DNA from: Tetrapyrgos nigripes
Lineage: Eukaryota > Basidiomycota > Agaricomycetes > Agaricales > Campanellaceae
Length of the DNA stretch: 64,000 nucleotides
Reading direction: 5' to 3'
NCBI GenBank assembly: GCA_013368315.1
Contig: JAACJM010000005.1
Coordinates: 1,116,001 to 1,180,000 of the forward strand
Below, one piece after another: positions 45,360-57,304 of the stretch. Within the stretch, counting starts at the first letter, position 1. The number at the start of each line of letters is the position of its first letter. Position numbers and translations under genes: made by a program. The notes beneath the pieces were generated by a model. That model was not told the DNA's origin. It was given only the letters and a program-made list of their open reading frames with translations, and ran no database searches.

Positions 45360-46850
45360 ATATCTACCTGAAGAGTACGGGTGCTAGAGACGCTATAGAC
45401 GGCATTTTTGTACAGACTCAATCCCTTGAGCATTGAGTTGAAATGCGAATGTAAAAGGGTGGGCTATCCAGGGACTGCTGTCCACTGGATGACACAGTAA
45501 CATTAGGAACTTGATGAAAGCGGAAGAGGAGAAGTGAAAGTTGTAGGAGGACGCTGTGCGAATACAATCCTGAAGGCCAGGATAGTAAACCATTAATATA
45601 ACCATTCGGTATTGGGACAATATAGAGTATGAGTTGAAGTTTAAGACTCACCGAAGCGTTAATACAACGAGTAGAAGGGGGGTCTAAATGTTGACACGGA
45701 ATGTAGACCCATTGACCTAAAGCCAATGAGCAAAGGACACGGAGTCCTTAGAACGGAGTGGTTGAGACGAAGAGTCTTGCATTGTTTGTCTACAGCCTTT
45801 GTCCAAGGCTGTAGACAAACAAACACGAGGCAACGTTCCTTTCTCTCGGAGTCGTACTACCACTGACCCTGTTCCACTTCCCCGTTCCACTGTGGTATCT
45901 GAATCCGTTTTGGTACCATTTGATGGACAAACGAACTCGTTTCGTTGTGATGCAGACAGAATCCGTTTCTGTCTGTACCTACGCGCTGCTACCACTTTCG
46001 CGTCCTCAGACCTCAATAATCACCATCTTCCTCTTCGACACCGCCTTTTCCTCAAACCCACGCCTCAAATTAACATGCTAGACGGATATCCGGTGGATAG
46101 CGCTCTCCGGATACCCTCTAGCACACTCCAGTCTCGAGTAACCCGTTAGAGGCCTCAACTTCATCAATTTCAACTTCTACCCAATCCGTAAGTCCTTTTA
46201 CTGTGCCGTTCTCTCTATCCGGCAGTAATCTTTTATTTTAAGGCCCTTATAACTCAATCAAAACGTTCCCAGGTCCTTATTCCTTGCCGTTATCCCTGTG
46301 GATGGACCCGCGCCCCGTGGTACTATCCTCAAAAAGGCCCAGGTGCGTTCAAAACTCTAACCATTACTCTATATCAATACTAATAAGCTCTGCGAACGTT
46401 GTATCACCTTTATTACAGCTGAGTTCTCCATTTTTTCACTATCATGGGGAATTGGAAGTTTTGGTGTCAGTGTCCTCCTATTTTCCTCTTTTGCTATCGT
46501 TGTTGTCGCACACCTGGCCGCATGAGTATGCAGCAACGACCCTGGGGCAGCAGAAGGTCGACCAGGTGTGCTGCAATGACGCTAGTTTCTTCTTCCTCTT
46601 TTTATTATTTACATTTCATTTCACAATACCTTCTTCGCCGTATTATCTGACACCTCGCCTCTTATAGGTCTCGAAAAAATGTCCTCGACGGGTCAGGATT
46701 GGTTGTGGTATTATGTGGTAAAGTAGGAATGAAGACGGTGCGGACTACGACTGCGAGCTTTGGGAAATGGTATTTCGGGTTTCGGGTACGGGTGCGTCTC
46801 TTCCTGTTTTTTTTTTTTTAATTCTTTGCATTCGCTCTAACTATCTTTTT
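45360..46850. mobile_element. foldback-like composite repeat, centre about 45.80 kb
   Basis: The centre is a perfect 18-bp stem, TTGTTTGTCTACAGCCTT and its complement, with only five bases between (45782-45822). Left and right carry inverted motifs of the family: CTGCTGTCCACTGGATG at 45474 versus ATCCGGTGGATAGCG at 46086. The right arm continues with GCCGTTATCCCTGTGG and GGCCCAGGTGCG. Confidence 0.65.
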
Positions 46851-48400
46851 TTCTGAAGTACATTTTTGGTACATACAAGCTCATCGTCCAGGGCACTCTC
46901 TCCTCCCAATTCTCACTTCTACTTGTTAAGTCCAGCAAATCAAGACCAAAAGACACTGCCAAGCAACAATTTGGATCCGATCTAAGCCGATGGAGGATTT
47001 TGGTGGACGCTGCCCGTTTCTACTTAAAGTATGGTACTGTACGCGTAGCTTATCATTTTTAAATACATGAACACCATTGAGTTGACAACCAAGTCGTCAG
47101 ATGAACGGGCACATAAAAGATTCAATTGAAGTCTGTACGACTGAGTTGTATACTCACTGACTTGGTCGGAGACTGTCACTGTGATGCGCATGCGTCATCT
47201 CACAATTCTGCATCGGAAGTTTTTTATAGTAGTAGATACATCCAACTTGCGACGCTCAGGTCGTCACAAGTACATACGGCGTGAATGGCCTAGATACAAC
47301 GCTTTTCAGGTTACTTCATTTGGAGGACAACCCTCTGTTTTGTATCCACCCTGAAAGTTGGATATCATGCATCACTAGCCCTCTGCTGATGGAAAAAGGG
47401 CACATCTGATTAAGAAACGAAAGCAATACTTGCCACTTACGCAATAGCATCCAACTCTCACCTCTACCTTGATCCATATCAATCTGTCAGCTCCTGATAA
47501 GACTTCTCCTACGGGATCCTGTACGAACAAAGATGCATTTCTTACCGAGGTCTCCCTCATCGTTCACTTAGAAGAAGTTAGGATACGATGGTCTGATCTT
47601 CTGATCAAGTCAAGATCTCCTCTCCTGTCGGCTTGGGGCTTTAATCATGATCTCTGTTTCTGATAGGACAAAAAAAGCTTGGTCTATCCGATTCTCTCCT
47701 CCTGATCTCACTCTTTTTGGTCTTATTACCTGCATCACAATCATGATTTTGAACGCGTAGATATTAACAATAATATCTCGCATGACTACTCTCAGATATC
47801 ACTGACGACAAACCCAGTCCCTAGCCACCAAAACACGTCGAGCGTCGAACCCCTACCAAACCTCTGCAATTCCATCAACGCACAATAATTGGCTCGATAC
47901 GAATGATTCTTATTCTTAGTCTTGGTACATGCAAATCTAACCTGCCACTCACTCCATGCACAGCTACATACTAATACGCGTCATTCACTCGACGTCGAAT
48001 GGGTCACCTCTGCCCAACCGTAAATTGTTCAGCGTGAGCTCTTTTCCGTCTTTCCGAGTAGAGAAATATCCACTTGCGAGCTTGGCGCCAAACCCAACAC
48101 GAGAGTCGTGTGGGATTAGGTAGTCTGTGTATGAGGGACTGACTAGACCTTAGGATCCCTGACATTATGACCATAATTTCACTCAATATTGCGTCGGTAT
48201 ATAAGCACAAACGAGTCGGACTTTGAATTATTTTCCTCTTTGTCGTTTACCACCATGTCACAATTTCCATTCCTCGCTCAATCATCTTACTGGACTCCCC
48301 CATCGTCTCCAAATGCCAGGCACTAACTATCAAGATTGAGATGCTGTAAAACCATCCGACGTGTACTCTGTGATGAGAGAAGGAGATGTTGGTTATACAG
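46850..48400. other. no supported gene
   Basis: Short frames only, such as 47469-47663. Small ACTTGGTCG/CGACTTG-like motifs at 47.1-47.3 kb resemble the 18.2-kb stems. Confidence 0.4.
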
Positions 48401-49090
48401 ATCTTGGGGCGTTGGGTCGTTGTGGATAATCCATCCTTAGCATAGGAATCGTCGTGATTCCGTTGGTTTATTATGGTGCGTCTTTTGCTTTTCTATATCT
48501 TCCTCGTGAACTAATTACCGGTTCTATAGACCTCTTCAACTGTTTCACCCATTCCCCCCTTCCCCTCACTAGTACCCACCAACATCATTACAAATTTACC
48601 AAGTTCCGCAGGCGGCGGTCGATTTCGACGCTCGGGAATTACTCAAATTATCCTGTTCCCTCGTCGTCATCCCCTCAATGCACCATAATACAACGTCGTC
48701 TTCCCCTTTCCTTCAACGCGATTATGCACAAATTGGGCTCTGCTCTACATGCACGTCATACACTCGTGGGCATACTCTCTAATCTTCACTTATTTCCGGA
48801 ACTGTCCACCCTTTCCTACTTCACACTCATCTGGACATCCCTTCTTCTGTCACTTTTGTCATGCTACGCTATCCCAGTACGAAGTTTTCTCCCGTCCAGA
48901 CTGTATGAATACGTCTGCGTGTTGCAATCGGCTATCGTTCTCAGGAGTTGACAGTCGGACATGAAACAATAGTCCCGCCAGCGTGGATATGGTGTTTGTC
49001 TGGGATTAAAGGGCTTTATTGAGAGTACCAGGAGTCGGGTCGGGATCTTGGGCTATATGGTAGCTATGCTCTTTTCTTTCATCTATCAGA
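48400..49090 (+). repeat. partial copy of foldback-family arm
   Basis: Shares segments with 36.0-36.25 kb (TATCTTCYTCGTGRACTAATT; GTCTGGGATTAAAG versus GTCTGGGAGTGAAG). The 165-codon frame here (48454-48951) has no motif and lies in repeat sequence. Confidence 0.5.
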
Positions 49091-49149
49091 GTATTCACGA
49101 AACGGAGCAGATCCTATGACCACCTACCTATATTTTCTACCCAACAGAG

Positions 49150-52100
49150 GGTGTGTTGGCCGACCTCTGTCATTCGACCTGCGTCCCACGCCGTCCCGTA
49201 GCCCTCGTCGCCCCCGTTCCGGATCCGCCCCCCGCTCGTCGAATGACAGCCGTCTGAGCTCGCCGTCGCCGTCCCGAGCCCCGACCGCTGTCTGGGGTCT
49301 GGCCACCTCGTCTCTGGCCGCAGCCCTTCGGGTCCTGCACTGGAAACGTGCCCGCCCCAGCCCCCGAGGTCCCCGTCTGCTTTTTGGGGCCAGACCCCCA
49401 GCGCTCGGCGTGCTGTCGCCGTCGTGAGCGCCAGCGGCCAGCAGACCTTGGGCCTCCCGCAGCCGTCTGCGTGTCACTCGCCTCGAAAACTCCGCCCAGA
49501 GGAGGGGACCGCCCCCCTGGAGGTCCCTGTCAAGTTTCCAGAGCGAATGACACATCGCTCGGCTCGCGGTCGCTGTTGCCAGCGGTGAGCAGACACCCAC
49601 GTCTTGCTCGGGCGTTCCTGTGTCATTCGCCTCGGAACCTCGACCCAGAGCTGCAGACAGCCCTCCCTGAGGTCCCTGTCAAGTTTTCAGAGCGAATGAC
49701 ACATCGCTTGGCTCGCGGTCGCTGTTGCCAGCGGTGAGCAGACACCCACGTCTTGCTCGGGCGTTCCTGTGTCATTCGCCTCGGGACCTCGACCCGGAGC
49801 TGCAGACATCCCTCCCTGAGGTCCCTGTCAAGTTTCCAGAGCGAATGACACATTGCTCGGCTCGCGGTCGCTGTTGCCAGCGGTGAGCAGACACCCACGT
49901 CTTGCTCGGGCGTTCCTGCGTCGTTCGCCTCGGGACCTCGACCCAGAGCTGCAGACATCCCTCCCTGAAGTCCCTGTCAAGTTTTCAGAGCGAATGACAC
50001 ATCGCTTGGCTCGCTGTCGCTGTTGCCAGCAGTGAGCAGACACCCATGTCTTGCTCGGGCGTTCCTGTGTCATTCGCCTCGGGACCTCGACCCAGAGCTG
50101 CAGACAGCCCTCCCTGAGGTCCCTGTCAAGTTTCCAGAGCGAATGACACATTGCTCGGCTCGCGGTCGCTGTTGCCAGCGGTGAGCAGACACCCACGTCT
50201 TGCTCGGGCGTTCCTGTGTCATTCGCCTCGGGACCTCGACCCAGAGCTGCAGACATCCCTCCCTGAGGTCCCTGTCAAGTTTCCAGAGCGAATGACACAC
50301 TGCTTGGCTCGCGGTCGCTGTTGCCAGCGGTGAGCAGACACCCACGTCTTGCTCGGGCGTTCCTGTGTCATTCGCCTCGGGACCTCGACCCAGAGCTGCA
50401 GACATCCCTCCCTGAGGTCCCTGTCAAGTTTCCAGAGCGAATGACACACTGCTTGGCTCGCGGTCGCTGTTGCCAGCGGTGAGCAGACACCCACGTCTTG
50501 CTCGGGCGTTCCTGTGTCATTCGCCTCGGGACCTCGACCCAGAGCTGCAGACAGCCCTCCCTGAGGTCCCTGTCAAGTTTCCAGAGCGAATGACACACTG
50601 CCTGGCTCGCGGTCGCTGTTGCCAGCGGTGAGCAGACACCCACGTCTTGCTCGGGCGTTCCTGTGTCATTCGCCTCAGAATCTCGACCCAGAGCTGCAGA
50701 CAGCCCTCCCTGAGGTCCCTGTCAAGTTTCCAGAGCGAATGACACATTGCTCGGCTCGCGGTCGCTGTTGCCAGCGGTGAGCAGACACCCACGTCTTGCT
50801 CGGGCGTTCCTGTGTCATTCGCCTCGGAACCTCAACCCAGAGCTGCAGACAGCCCTCCCTGAGGTCCCTGTCAAGTTTTCAGAGCGAATGACACATCGCT
50901 TGGCTCGCGGTCGCTGTTGCCAGCGGTGAGCAGACACCCACGTCTTGCTCGGGCGTTCCTGTGTCATTCGCCTCGGGACCTCGACCCAGAGCTGCAGACA
51001 TCCCTTCCTGAGGTCCCTGTCAAGTTTCCAGAGCGAATGACACATTGCTCGGCTCGCGGTCGCTGTTGCCAGCGGTGAGCAGATACCCACGTCTTGCTCG
51101 GGCGTTCCTGTGTCATTCGCCTCGGGACCTCGACCCAGAGCTGCAGACATCCCTCCCTGAGGTCCCTGTCAAGTTTCCAGAGCGAATGACACACTGCCTG
51201 GCTCGCGGTCGCTGTTGCCAGCGGTGAGCAGACACCCACGTCTTGCTCGGGCGTTCCTGTGTCATTCGCCTCGGGACCTCGACCCAGAGCTGCAGACAGC
51301 CCTCCCTGAGGTCCCTGTCAAGTTTCCAGAGCGAATGACACACTGCCTGGCTCGTGGTCGCTGTTGCCAGCGGTGAGCAGACACCCACGTCTTGCTCGGG
51401 TGTTCCTGTGTCATTCGCCTCGGAATCTCGACCCAGAGCTGCAGACAGCCCTCCCTGAGGTCCCTGTCAAGTTTCCAGAGCGAATGACACATTGCTCGGC
51501 TCGCGGTCGCTGTTGCCAGCGGTGAGCAGACACCCACGTCTTGCTCGGGCGTTCCTGTGTCATTCGCCTCGGGACCTCGACCCAGAGCTGCAGACATCCC
51601 TCCCTGAGGTCCCTGTCAAGTTTCCAGAGCGAATGACACATTGCTTGGCTCGCGGTCGCTGTTGCCAGCGGTGAGCAGACACCCACGTCTTGCTCGGGCG
51701 TTCCTGTGTCATTCGCCTCGGACCTCGACCCAGAGCTGCAGACATCCCTCCTTGAGGTCCCTGTCAAGTTTCCAGAGCGAATGACACATTGCTCGGCTCG
51801 CGGTCGCTGTTGCCAGCGGTGAGCAGACACCCACGTCTTGCTCGGGCGTTCCTGTGTCATTCGCCTCGGGACCTCGACCCAGAGCTGCAGACATCCCTCC
51901 CTGAGGTCCCTGTCAAGTTTCCAGAGCGAATGACACATTGCTCGGCTCGCGGTCGCTGTTGCCAGCGGTGAGCAGACACCCACGTCTTGCTCGGGCGTTC
52001 CTGTGTCATTCGCCTCGGGACCTCGACCCAGAGCTGCAGACAGCCCTCCCTGAGGTCCCTGTCAAGTTTCCAGAGCGAATGACACATTGCTCGGCTCGCG

Positions 52101-53260
52101 GTCGCTGTTGCCAGCGGTGAGCAGACACCCACGTCTTGCTCGGGCGTTCCTGTGTCATTCGCCTCGGAACCTCGACCAGAGCTGCAGACATCCCTCCCTG
52201 AGGTCCCTGTCAAGTTTCCAGAGCGAATGACACATTGCTCGGCTCGCGGTCGCTGTTGCCAGCGGTGAGCAGACACCCACGTCTTGCTCGGGCGTTCCTG
52301 TGTCATTCGCCTCGGGACCTCGACCCAGAGCTGCAGACAGCCCTCCCTGAGGTCCCTGTCAAGTTTTCAGAGCGAATGACACATCGCTTGGCTCGCGGTC
52401 GCTGTTGCCAGCGGTGAGCAGACACCCACGTCTTGCTCGGGCGTTCCTGTGTCATTCGCCTCGGAACCTCGACCAGAGCTGCAGACATCCCTCCCTGAGG
52501 TCCCTGTCAAGTTTCCAGAGCGAATGACACATTGCTCGGCTCGCGGTCGCTGTTGCCAGCGGTGAGCAGACACCCACGTCTTGCTCGGGCGTTCCTGTGT
52601 CATTCGCCTCGGGACCTCGACCCAGAGCTGCAGACAGCCCTCCCTGAGGTCCCTGTCAAGTTTTCAGAGCGAATGACACATCGCTTGGCTCGCGGTCGCT
52701 GTTGCCAGCGGTGAGCAGACACCCACGTCTTGCTCGGGCGTTCCTGTGTCATTCGCCTCGGAACCTCGACCCAGAGCTGCAGACAGCCCTCCCTGAGGTC
52801 CCTGTCAAGTTTTCAGAGCGAATGACACATTGCTCGGCTCGCGGTCGCTGTTGCCAGCGGTGAGCAGACACCCACGTCTTGCTCGGGCGTTCCTGTGTCA
52901 TTCACCTCGGGACCTCGACCCAGAGCTGCAGACATCCCTCCCTGAAGTCCCTGTCAAGTTTTCAGAGCGAATGACACATCGCTCGGCTCGCTGTCGCTGT
53001 TGCCAGCAGTGAGCAGACACCCACGTCTTGCTCGGGCGTTCCTGTGTCATTCGCCTCGGGACCTCGACCCAGAGCTGCAGACAGCCCTCCCTGAGGTCCC
53101 TGTCAAGTTTCCAGAGCGAATGACACATCGCTTGGCTCGTGGTCGCTGTTGCCAGCAGTGAGCAGACACCCATGTCTTGCTTGGGCATTCCTGTGTCATT
53201 CACCTTGGGACCTCAACCCAGAGCTGCAGACAGCTGTCCCTGAGGTCCCTGTCAAGTTTT
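49150..53260 (+). repeat. 149-bp satellite, main block
   Basis: About 26 monomers, period 149 (a few 148), opening with GC-rich diverged monomers at 49.15-49.5 kb. Each monomer carries GTGTCATTCGC and, about 66 bases later, its exact complement GCGAATGACAC, plus GGTGAGCAGACACCCACGTC. CpG content is high. Repeated 60-190 codon frames arise on both strands because monomers are alike; they shift register at each 149-base step and are not genes. Confidence 0.95.
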
Positions 53261-53745
53261 CAGAGTGAATGACACAGGCCTCAGCTTGTGGTCACTGTTG
53301 CCAGTGGTGAGCAGAGACCAGCATCTTGCTCAGGTGTTTTTGTGTCATTTGCCTCAGGACCTTGATCCAGAGGTGCAGACAACCTGCCCCCAGGTCTCTG
53401 TCAAGTTTTTAGAGCAAATGACACAGGACTTGGCTCACAGTTGCTGTTGCAAGGAGTGGAAAGTGACTGACATTGTGCTCCACTGTTCTTGTGTCACTTG
53501 CCTCAGGACCTTGACCCAGAGGTGCAGACAGTCCCCTTCAAGGTCTCTCTGAAGATCTCAGAGTCAATGACACAGGACTTGGCCTCTGGTTACTGTTGCA
53601 GATGTCTTGCTCAACTGTTTTTGTGTCATTTGCTTCATTGCCTTGACCCAGAGGTAGGGACAGCCCCCCTCAAGGTCTCTGTGATCAAATGACACAAGGC
53701 TAGACTCACACTCACTGTTGTAAGATGCTGCAATGATGGGCACAT
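53261..53745 (+). repeat. diverged, CpG-depleted 149-bp monomers
   Basis: About three monomers in which most CpG sites of the main block read TpG or CpA (GGCTCGCGG becomes GGCTTGTGG or GGCTCACAG; GTCATTCGC becomes GTCATTTGC). Confidence 0.85.
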
Positions 53746-53756
53746 ACCAAAGACAC

Positions 53757-54435
53757 AGCCACTAGCAGAGGGTACCCTTTGCCCAGGGCCACAGCCGCAT
53801 TTTTTGAGAGCATAGCCACTGGCAGAGGGTACCCTCTGCCAGCAAGCACAGCCACTCTGGCAGAGGGTACCCTCTGCCCAGGGCCACAGCCGCATTTTTG
53901 AGAACACAGCCACTGGCAGAGGGTACCCTCTGCCAGTGAGCACAGCCACTCTGGCAGAGGGTACCCTCTGCCAGTAAGCACAGCCACTCTGGCAGAGGGT
54001 ACCCTCTGCCAGTAAGCACAGCCACTCTGGCAGAGGGTACCCTCTGCCAGTAAGCACAGCCACTCTGGCAGAGGGTACCCTCTGCCAGCACAGCCACTCT
54101 GGCAGAGGGTACCCTCTGCCAGCACAGCCACTCTGACAGAGGGTACCCTCTGCCAGCACAGCCACTCTGGCACAGGGTACCCTCTGCCAGCACAGCCACT
54201 CTGACAGAGGGTACCCTCTGCCAGCACAGCCACTCTGGCAGAGGGTACCCTCTGCCAGCACAGCCACTCTGACAGAGGGTACCCTCTGCCCAGGGCCACA
54301 GCCGCATTTTTGAGAGCACAGCCACTGGCAGAGGGTACCCTTTGCCAGAAAGCATTGTCACTGGCAGAGGATACTCTTTGCCAAAGGCACAGCCGCATTT
54401 TTGGGCAGCAAACAGCTACTTTGGAGAGGTATCTA
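53757..54435 (+). repeat. array of GGCAGAGGGTACCCTCTGCC palindromes
   Basis: About 15 copies of a perfect 20-bp palindrome containing a KpnI site, spaced mostly 32 or 38 bases with linkers AGCACAGCCACTCT or AGTAAGCACAGCCACTCT. Three larger linkers carry GGGCCACAGCCGCATTTTTG. Edge copies are decayed. Frames of 199-261 codons on the minus strand are stop-free repeat translation. Confidence 0.95.
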
Positions 54436-55135
54436 CCCTCTGCTGTTGCAAGCTGTACTGAGGAGACTGAGGTGTGTCTTTCACTGTGCAGCCTCAACTC
54501 AGAGATGGGGACAGTCTCCTCTGAGGTCTCTGGGACTCTGAAAATGACACAGGACTCAGCTCATGGTCACTGTTGCAAGCAGCAGTGAAGAACTGATCTC
54601 TTGTTCAGTTGTTTCTGTGTCATTTGCTTCATGGTCTTAAACCAGAGGTGAGGACAGTCCCACTCAAGGACTCTGTCAACTTTTTGGAGTGAATGACACA
54701 GGACCTGGCTTGTGGTTGCTGTTGCAAGCAGTGGAGAGGGACTAATGTCTTGTGCAACTGTTTCTGTGTCATTCCAGTTGGAACCTGAGCCCAGAGGTGG
54801 AGACAGCCACTCCCAAGGTCTCTGTCAAGTCTTTGGAGTGAATGACACAGGACTCAGCTTGTGGTTGCTGTTGCCAGCAGTGAGCAAGAGACCAATGTCT
54901 TGCTCAGGTATTCCTGTGTCATTCAGCTTGGAATCTTGACCCAGAGATGCAGAATGCTACCTCTGAGGTCTCTGTCAAGTTTTCAGAGCAAATGACACAG
55001 GACTTGGCTTGTGGTCACTGTTGTCAGTGGTGAGCAAAGACTGACGCCTTGCTCAGGCATTCCTGTGTCATTTGCCTTGGGACCTTGACCCAGAGCTGCA
55101 GACAGCTGTCTCTGAGGCCCCTGTTAAGTTTTCAG
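54436..55135 (+). repeat. diverged, CpG-depleted 149-bp monomers, second block
   Basis: Four to five old monomers, recognisable by TGTGTCATT...AATGACACAGG and TTGCTGTTGCAAGCAGTG, again with CpG replaced by TpG/CpA. Confidence 0.85.
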
Positions 55136-56364
55136 AGCGAATGACACATTGCTTGGCTCGCGGTCGCTGTTGCCAGCGGTGAGCAGACACCCACGTCTTG
55201 CTCGGGCGTTCCTGTGTCATTCGCCTCGAGACCTCGACCCAGAGCTGCAGACAGCCCTCCCTGAGGTCCCTGTCAAGTTTTCAGAGCGAATGACACATTG
55301 CTCGGCTCGCAGTCACTGTTGCCAGCGGTGAGCAGACACCCACGTCTTGCTCGGGCGTTCCTGTGTCATTCGCCTCGGGACCTCGACCAAGAGCTGCAGA
55401 CAGCCCGCCCTGAGGTCCCTGTCAAGTTTCCAGAGCGAATGACACATTGCTCGGCTCGCGGTCGCTGTTGCCAGCGGTGAGCAGACACCCACGTCTTGCT
55501 CGGGCGTTCCTGTGTCATTGACCTCAGGACCTCAACCCAGAGCTGCAGACAGTCCTCCCTGAGGTCCCTGTCAAGTTTTCAGAGCGAATGACACATCGCT
55601 CGGCTCGCGGTCACTGTTGCCAGCGGTGAGCAGACACCCACGTCTTGCTCGGGCGTTCCTGTGTCATTCGCCTCGGGACCTCGTCCCAGAGCTGCAGACA
55701 GCCCTCCCTGAGGTCTCTGTCAAGTTTTCAGAGCGAATGACACATTGCTCGGCTCGCAGTCACTGTTGCCAGCGGTGAGCAGACACCCACGTCTTGCTCG
55801 GGCGTTCCTGTGTCATTCGCCTCGGGACCTCGACCAAGAGCTGCAGACAGCCCGCCCTGAGGTCCCTGTCAAGTTTCCAGAGCGAATGACACATTGCTCG
55901 GCTCGCGGTCGCTGTTGCCAGCGGTGAGCAGACACCCACGTCTTGCTCGGGCGTTCCTGTGTCATTGACCTCAGGACCTCAACCCAGAGCTGCAGACAGT
56001 CCTCCCTGAGGTCCCTGTCAAGTTTTCAGAGCGAATGACACATCGCTCGGCTCGCGGTCACTGTTGCCAGCGGTGAGCAGACACCCACGTCTTGCTCGGG
56101 CGTTCCTGTGTCATTCGCCTCGGGACCTCGACCCAGAGCTGCAGACAGCCCTCCCTGAGGTCCCTGTCAAGTTTTCAGAGCGAATGACACATTGCTCGGC
56201 TCGCGGTCGCTGTTGCCAGCGGTGAGCAGACACCCACGTCTTGCTCGGGCGTTCCTGTGTCATTCACCTCGGGACCTCGACCCAGAGCTGCAGACATCCC
56301 TCCCTGAAGTCCCTGTCAAGTTTTCAGAGCGAATGACACATCGCTCGGCTCGCGGTCGCTGTTG
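55136..56364 (+). repeat. 149-bp satellite, right block with 447-bp higher-order repeat
   Basis: Eight CpG-rich monomers. The three monomers starting near 55298 are repeated almost exactly 447 bases later (55745), including the private variants GACCAAGAGC, CAGCCCGCCCTG and CATTGACCTCAGG. This is a trimer higher-order unit. Confidence 0.9.
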
Positions 56365-56378
56365 AGTTTCTTCCAAGT

Positions 56379-56699
56379 GTGCATCCACCATTCAAGAAGA
56401 AAACCTCGATGTTGTATGTAGCTCTGCCCCCACAAGTCTGGCCACTACTGACCGTTGTTTTCAGGTGTCCCTACAACAGTATAGGCTCGGTGTTGTTGTG
56501 GTGGTTTTGGAATCAGCTTCCAAGTGGAGTCCATATGTCAGCTGCACAACAGTTTGCTGACTTTCCAAAGCAAAGAGACATGTCTGAATTTGTGTATTGG
56601 TGTGTGGAGGGGCATGGGGTGCTGAAAGGCCACCAGCTGATAGAATGGGCTTGGATTCACCACCTTCAGAGACGACATACAAGTTTACTACCTACATAA
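56379..56699 (+). pseudogene. coding-like fragment right of the satellite
   Basis: Open from 56379 to 56699. The last 60 residues look protein-like (QQFADFPKQRDMSEFVYWCV, then LIEWAWIHHLQRRHTSLL), while the first part overlaps the satellite edge. An in-frame intron may end at TTTTCAG (56463). It may be the 3' end of a gene separated from its 5' part by satellite growth. Family not recognised. Confidence 0.3.
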
Positions 56700-57300
56700 A
56701 TAATCTGCAGTGTCTTCTGTTTTTATTTTTCATTTTTTTTTACGCATAGCAATTAAACAGATACAAATAGAGCCAAACTGAGTGGAAATTCGGATTCAGC
56801 GACCCGAAACACCCTAGAAAACATATCTACACTGATATCAGATGTCAATATCATGCAATATCTCTGGCCAATGCAAGCGTTTTCCTTTTTTAGGCATAGC
56901 TCCTCTGGATCTCATTGGCTGGTGGAAAAAAACTGTGTTCCCAAGCTCAGGAAGTCTATGCGCAGCATCTTGCCAACTGGCGCGAAGAACGGAGTTGATT
57001 AGACCAAGCTACCAGTACCCTTCCTCCTCGCCCAAACCGGTGTTTTGGCCATATCTCTGTGTCTGGTTCGGATATCGGAAATCCGGGTGGATATTTGGAT
57101 TCGGCAGCCAGAAATGCACCTTGTCACCCACCCAGATGATTTTTCATCGCCGGCTCTGGGAATTTATTTCGCATTTTCTGGGCCAGCCACAGCACCAACT
57201 CTCACTGTGAGCACAGATCCATGATCCTATTGAGCGTAGGCACGTTTCCAGCCAATTTCGGGCCGTGAGAAAATTTAGCCAAATCCGGTCCCTCCCCCTC
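56700..57300. other. no supported gene
   Basis: The segment holds two similar patches (GGATTCAGCGACCCGAAAC at 56791 and GGATTCGGCAGCCAGAAAT at 57097), so it is internally duplicated. The 122-codon frame at 56842 is not convincing. Confidence 0.4.
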
Positions 57301-57304
57301 CCCC

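Noticed and set aside
48454..48951. 165-codon plus-strand frame
   Set aside because: Lies in foldback-family repeat sequence, low-complexity Ser/Leu/Tyr text, no splice or domain evidence.
49348..52714. Repeated 60-190 codon frames as a gene family
   Set aside because: They recur with the 149-base satellite period, which is not a multiple of three, on both strands.
53635..54497. Frames of 199-261 codons as Cys-rich proteins
   Set aside because: They translate the KpnI palindrome array; similar text appears in all three minus frames.
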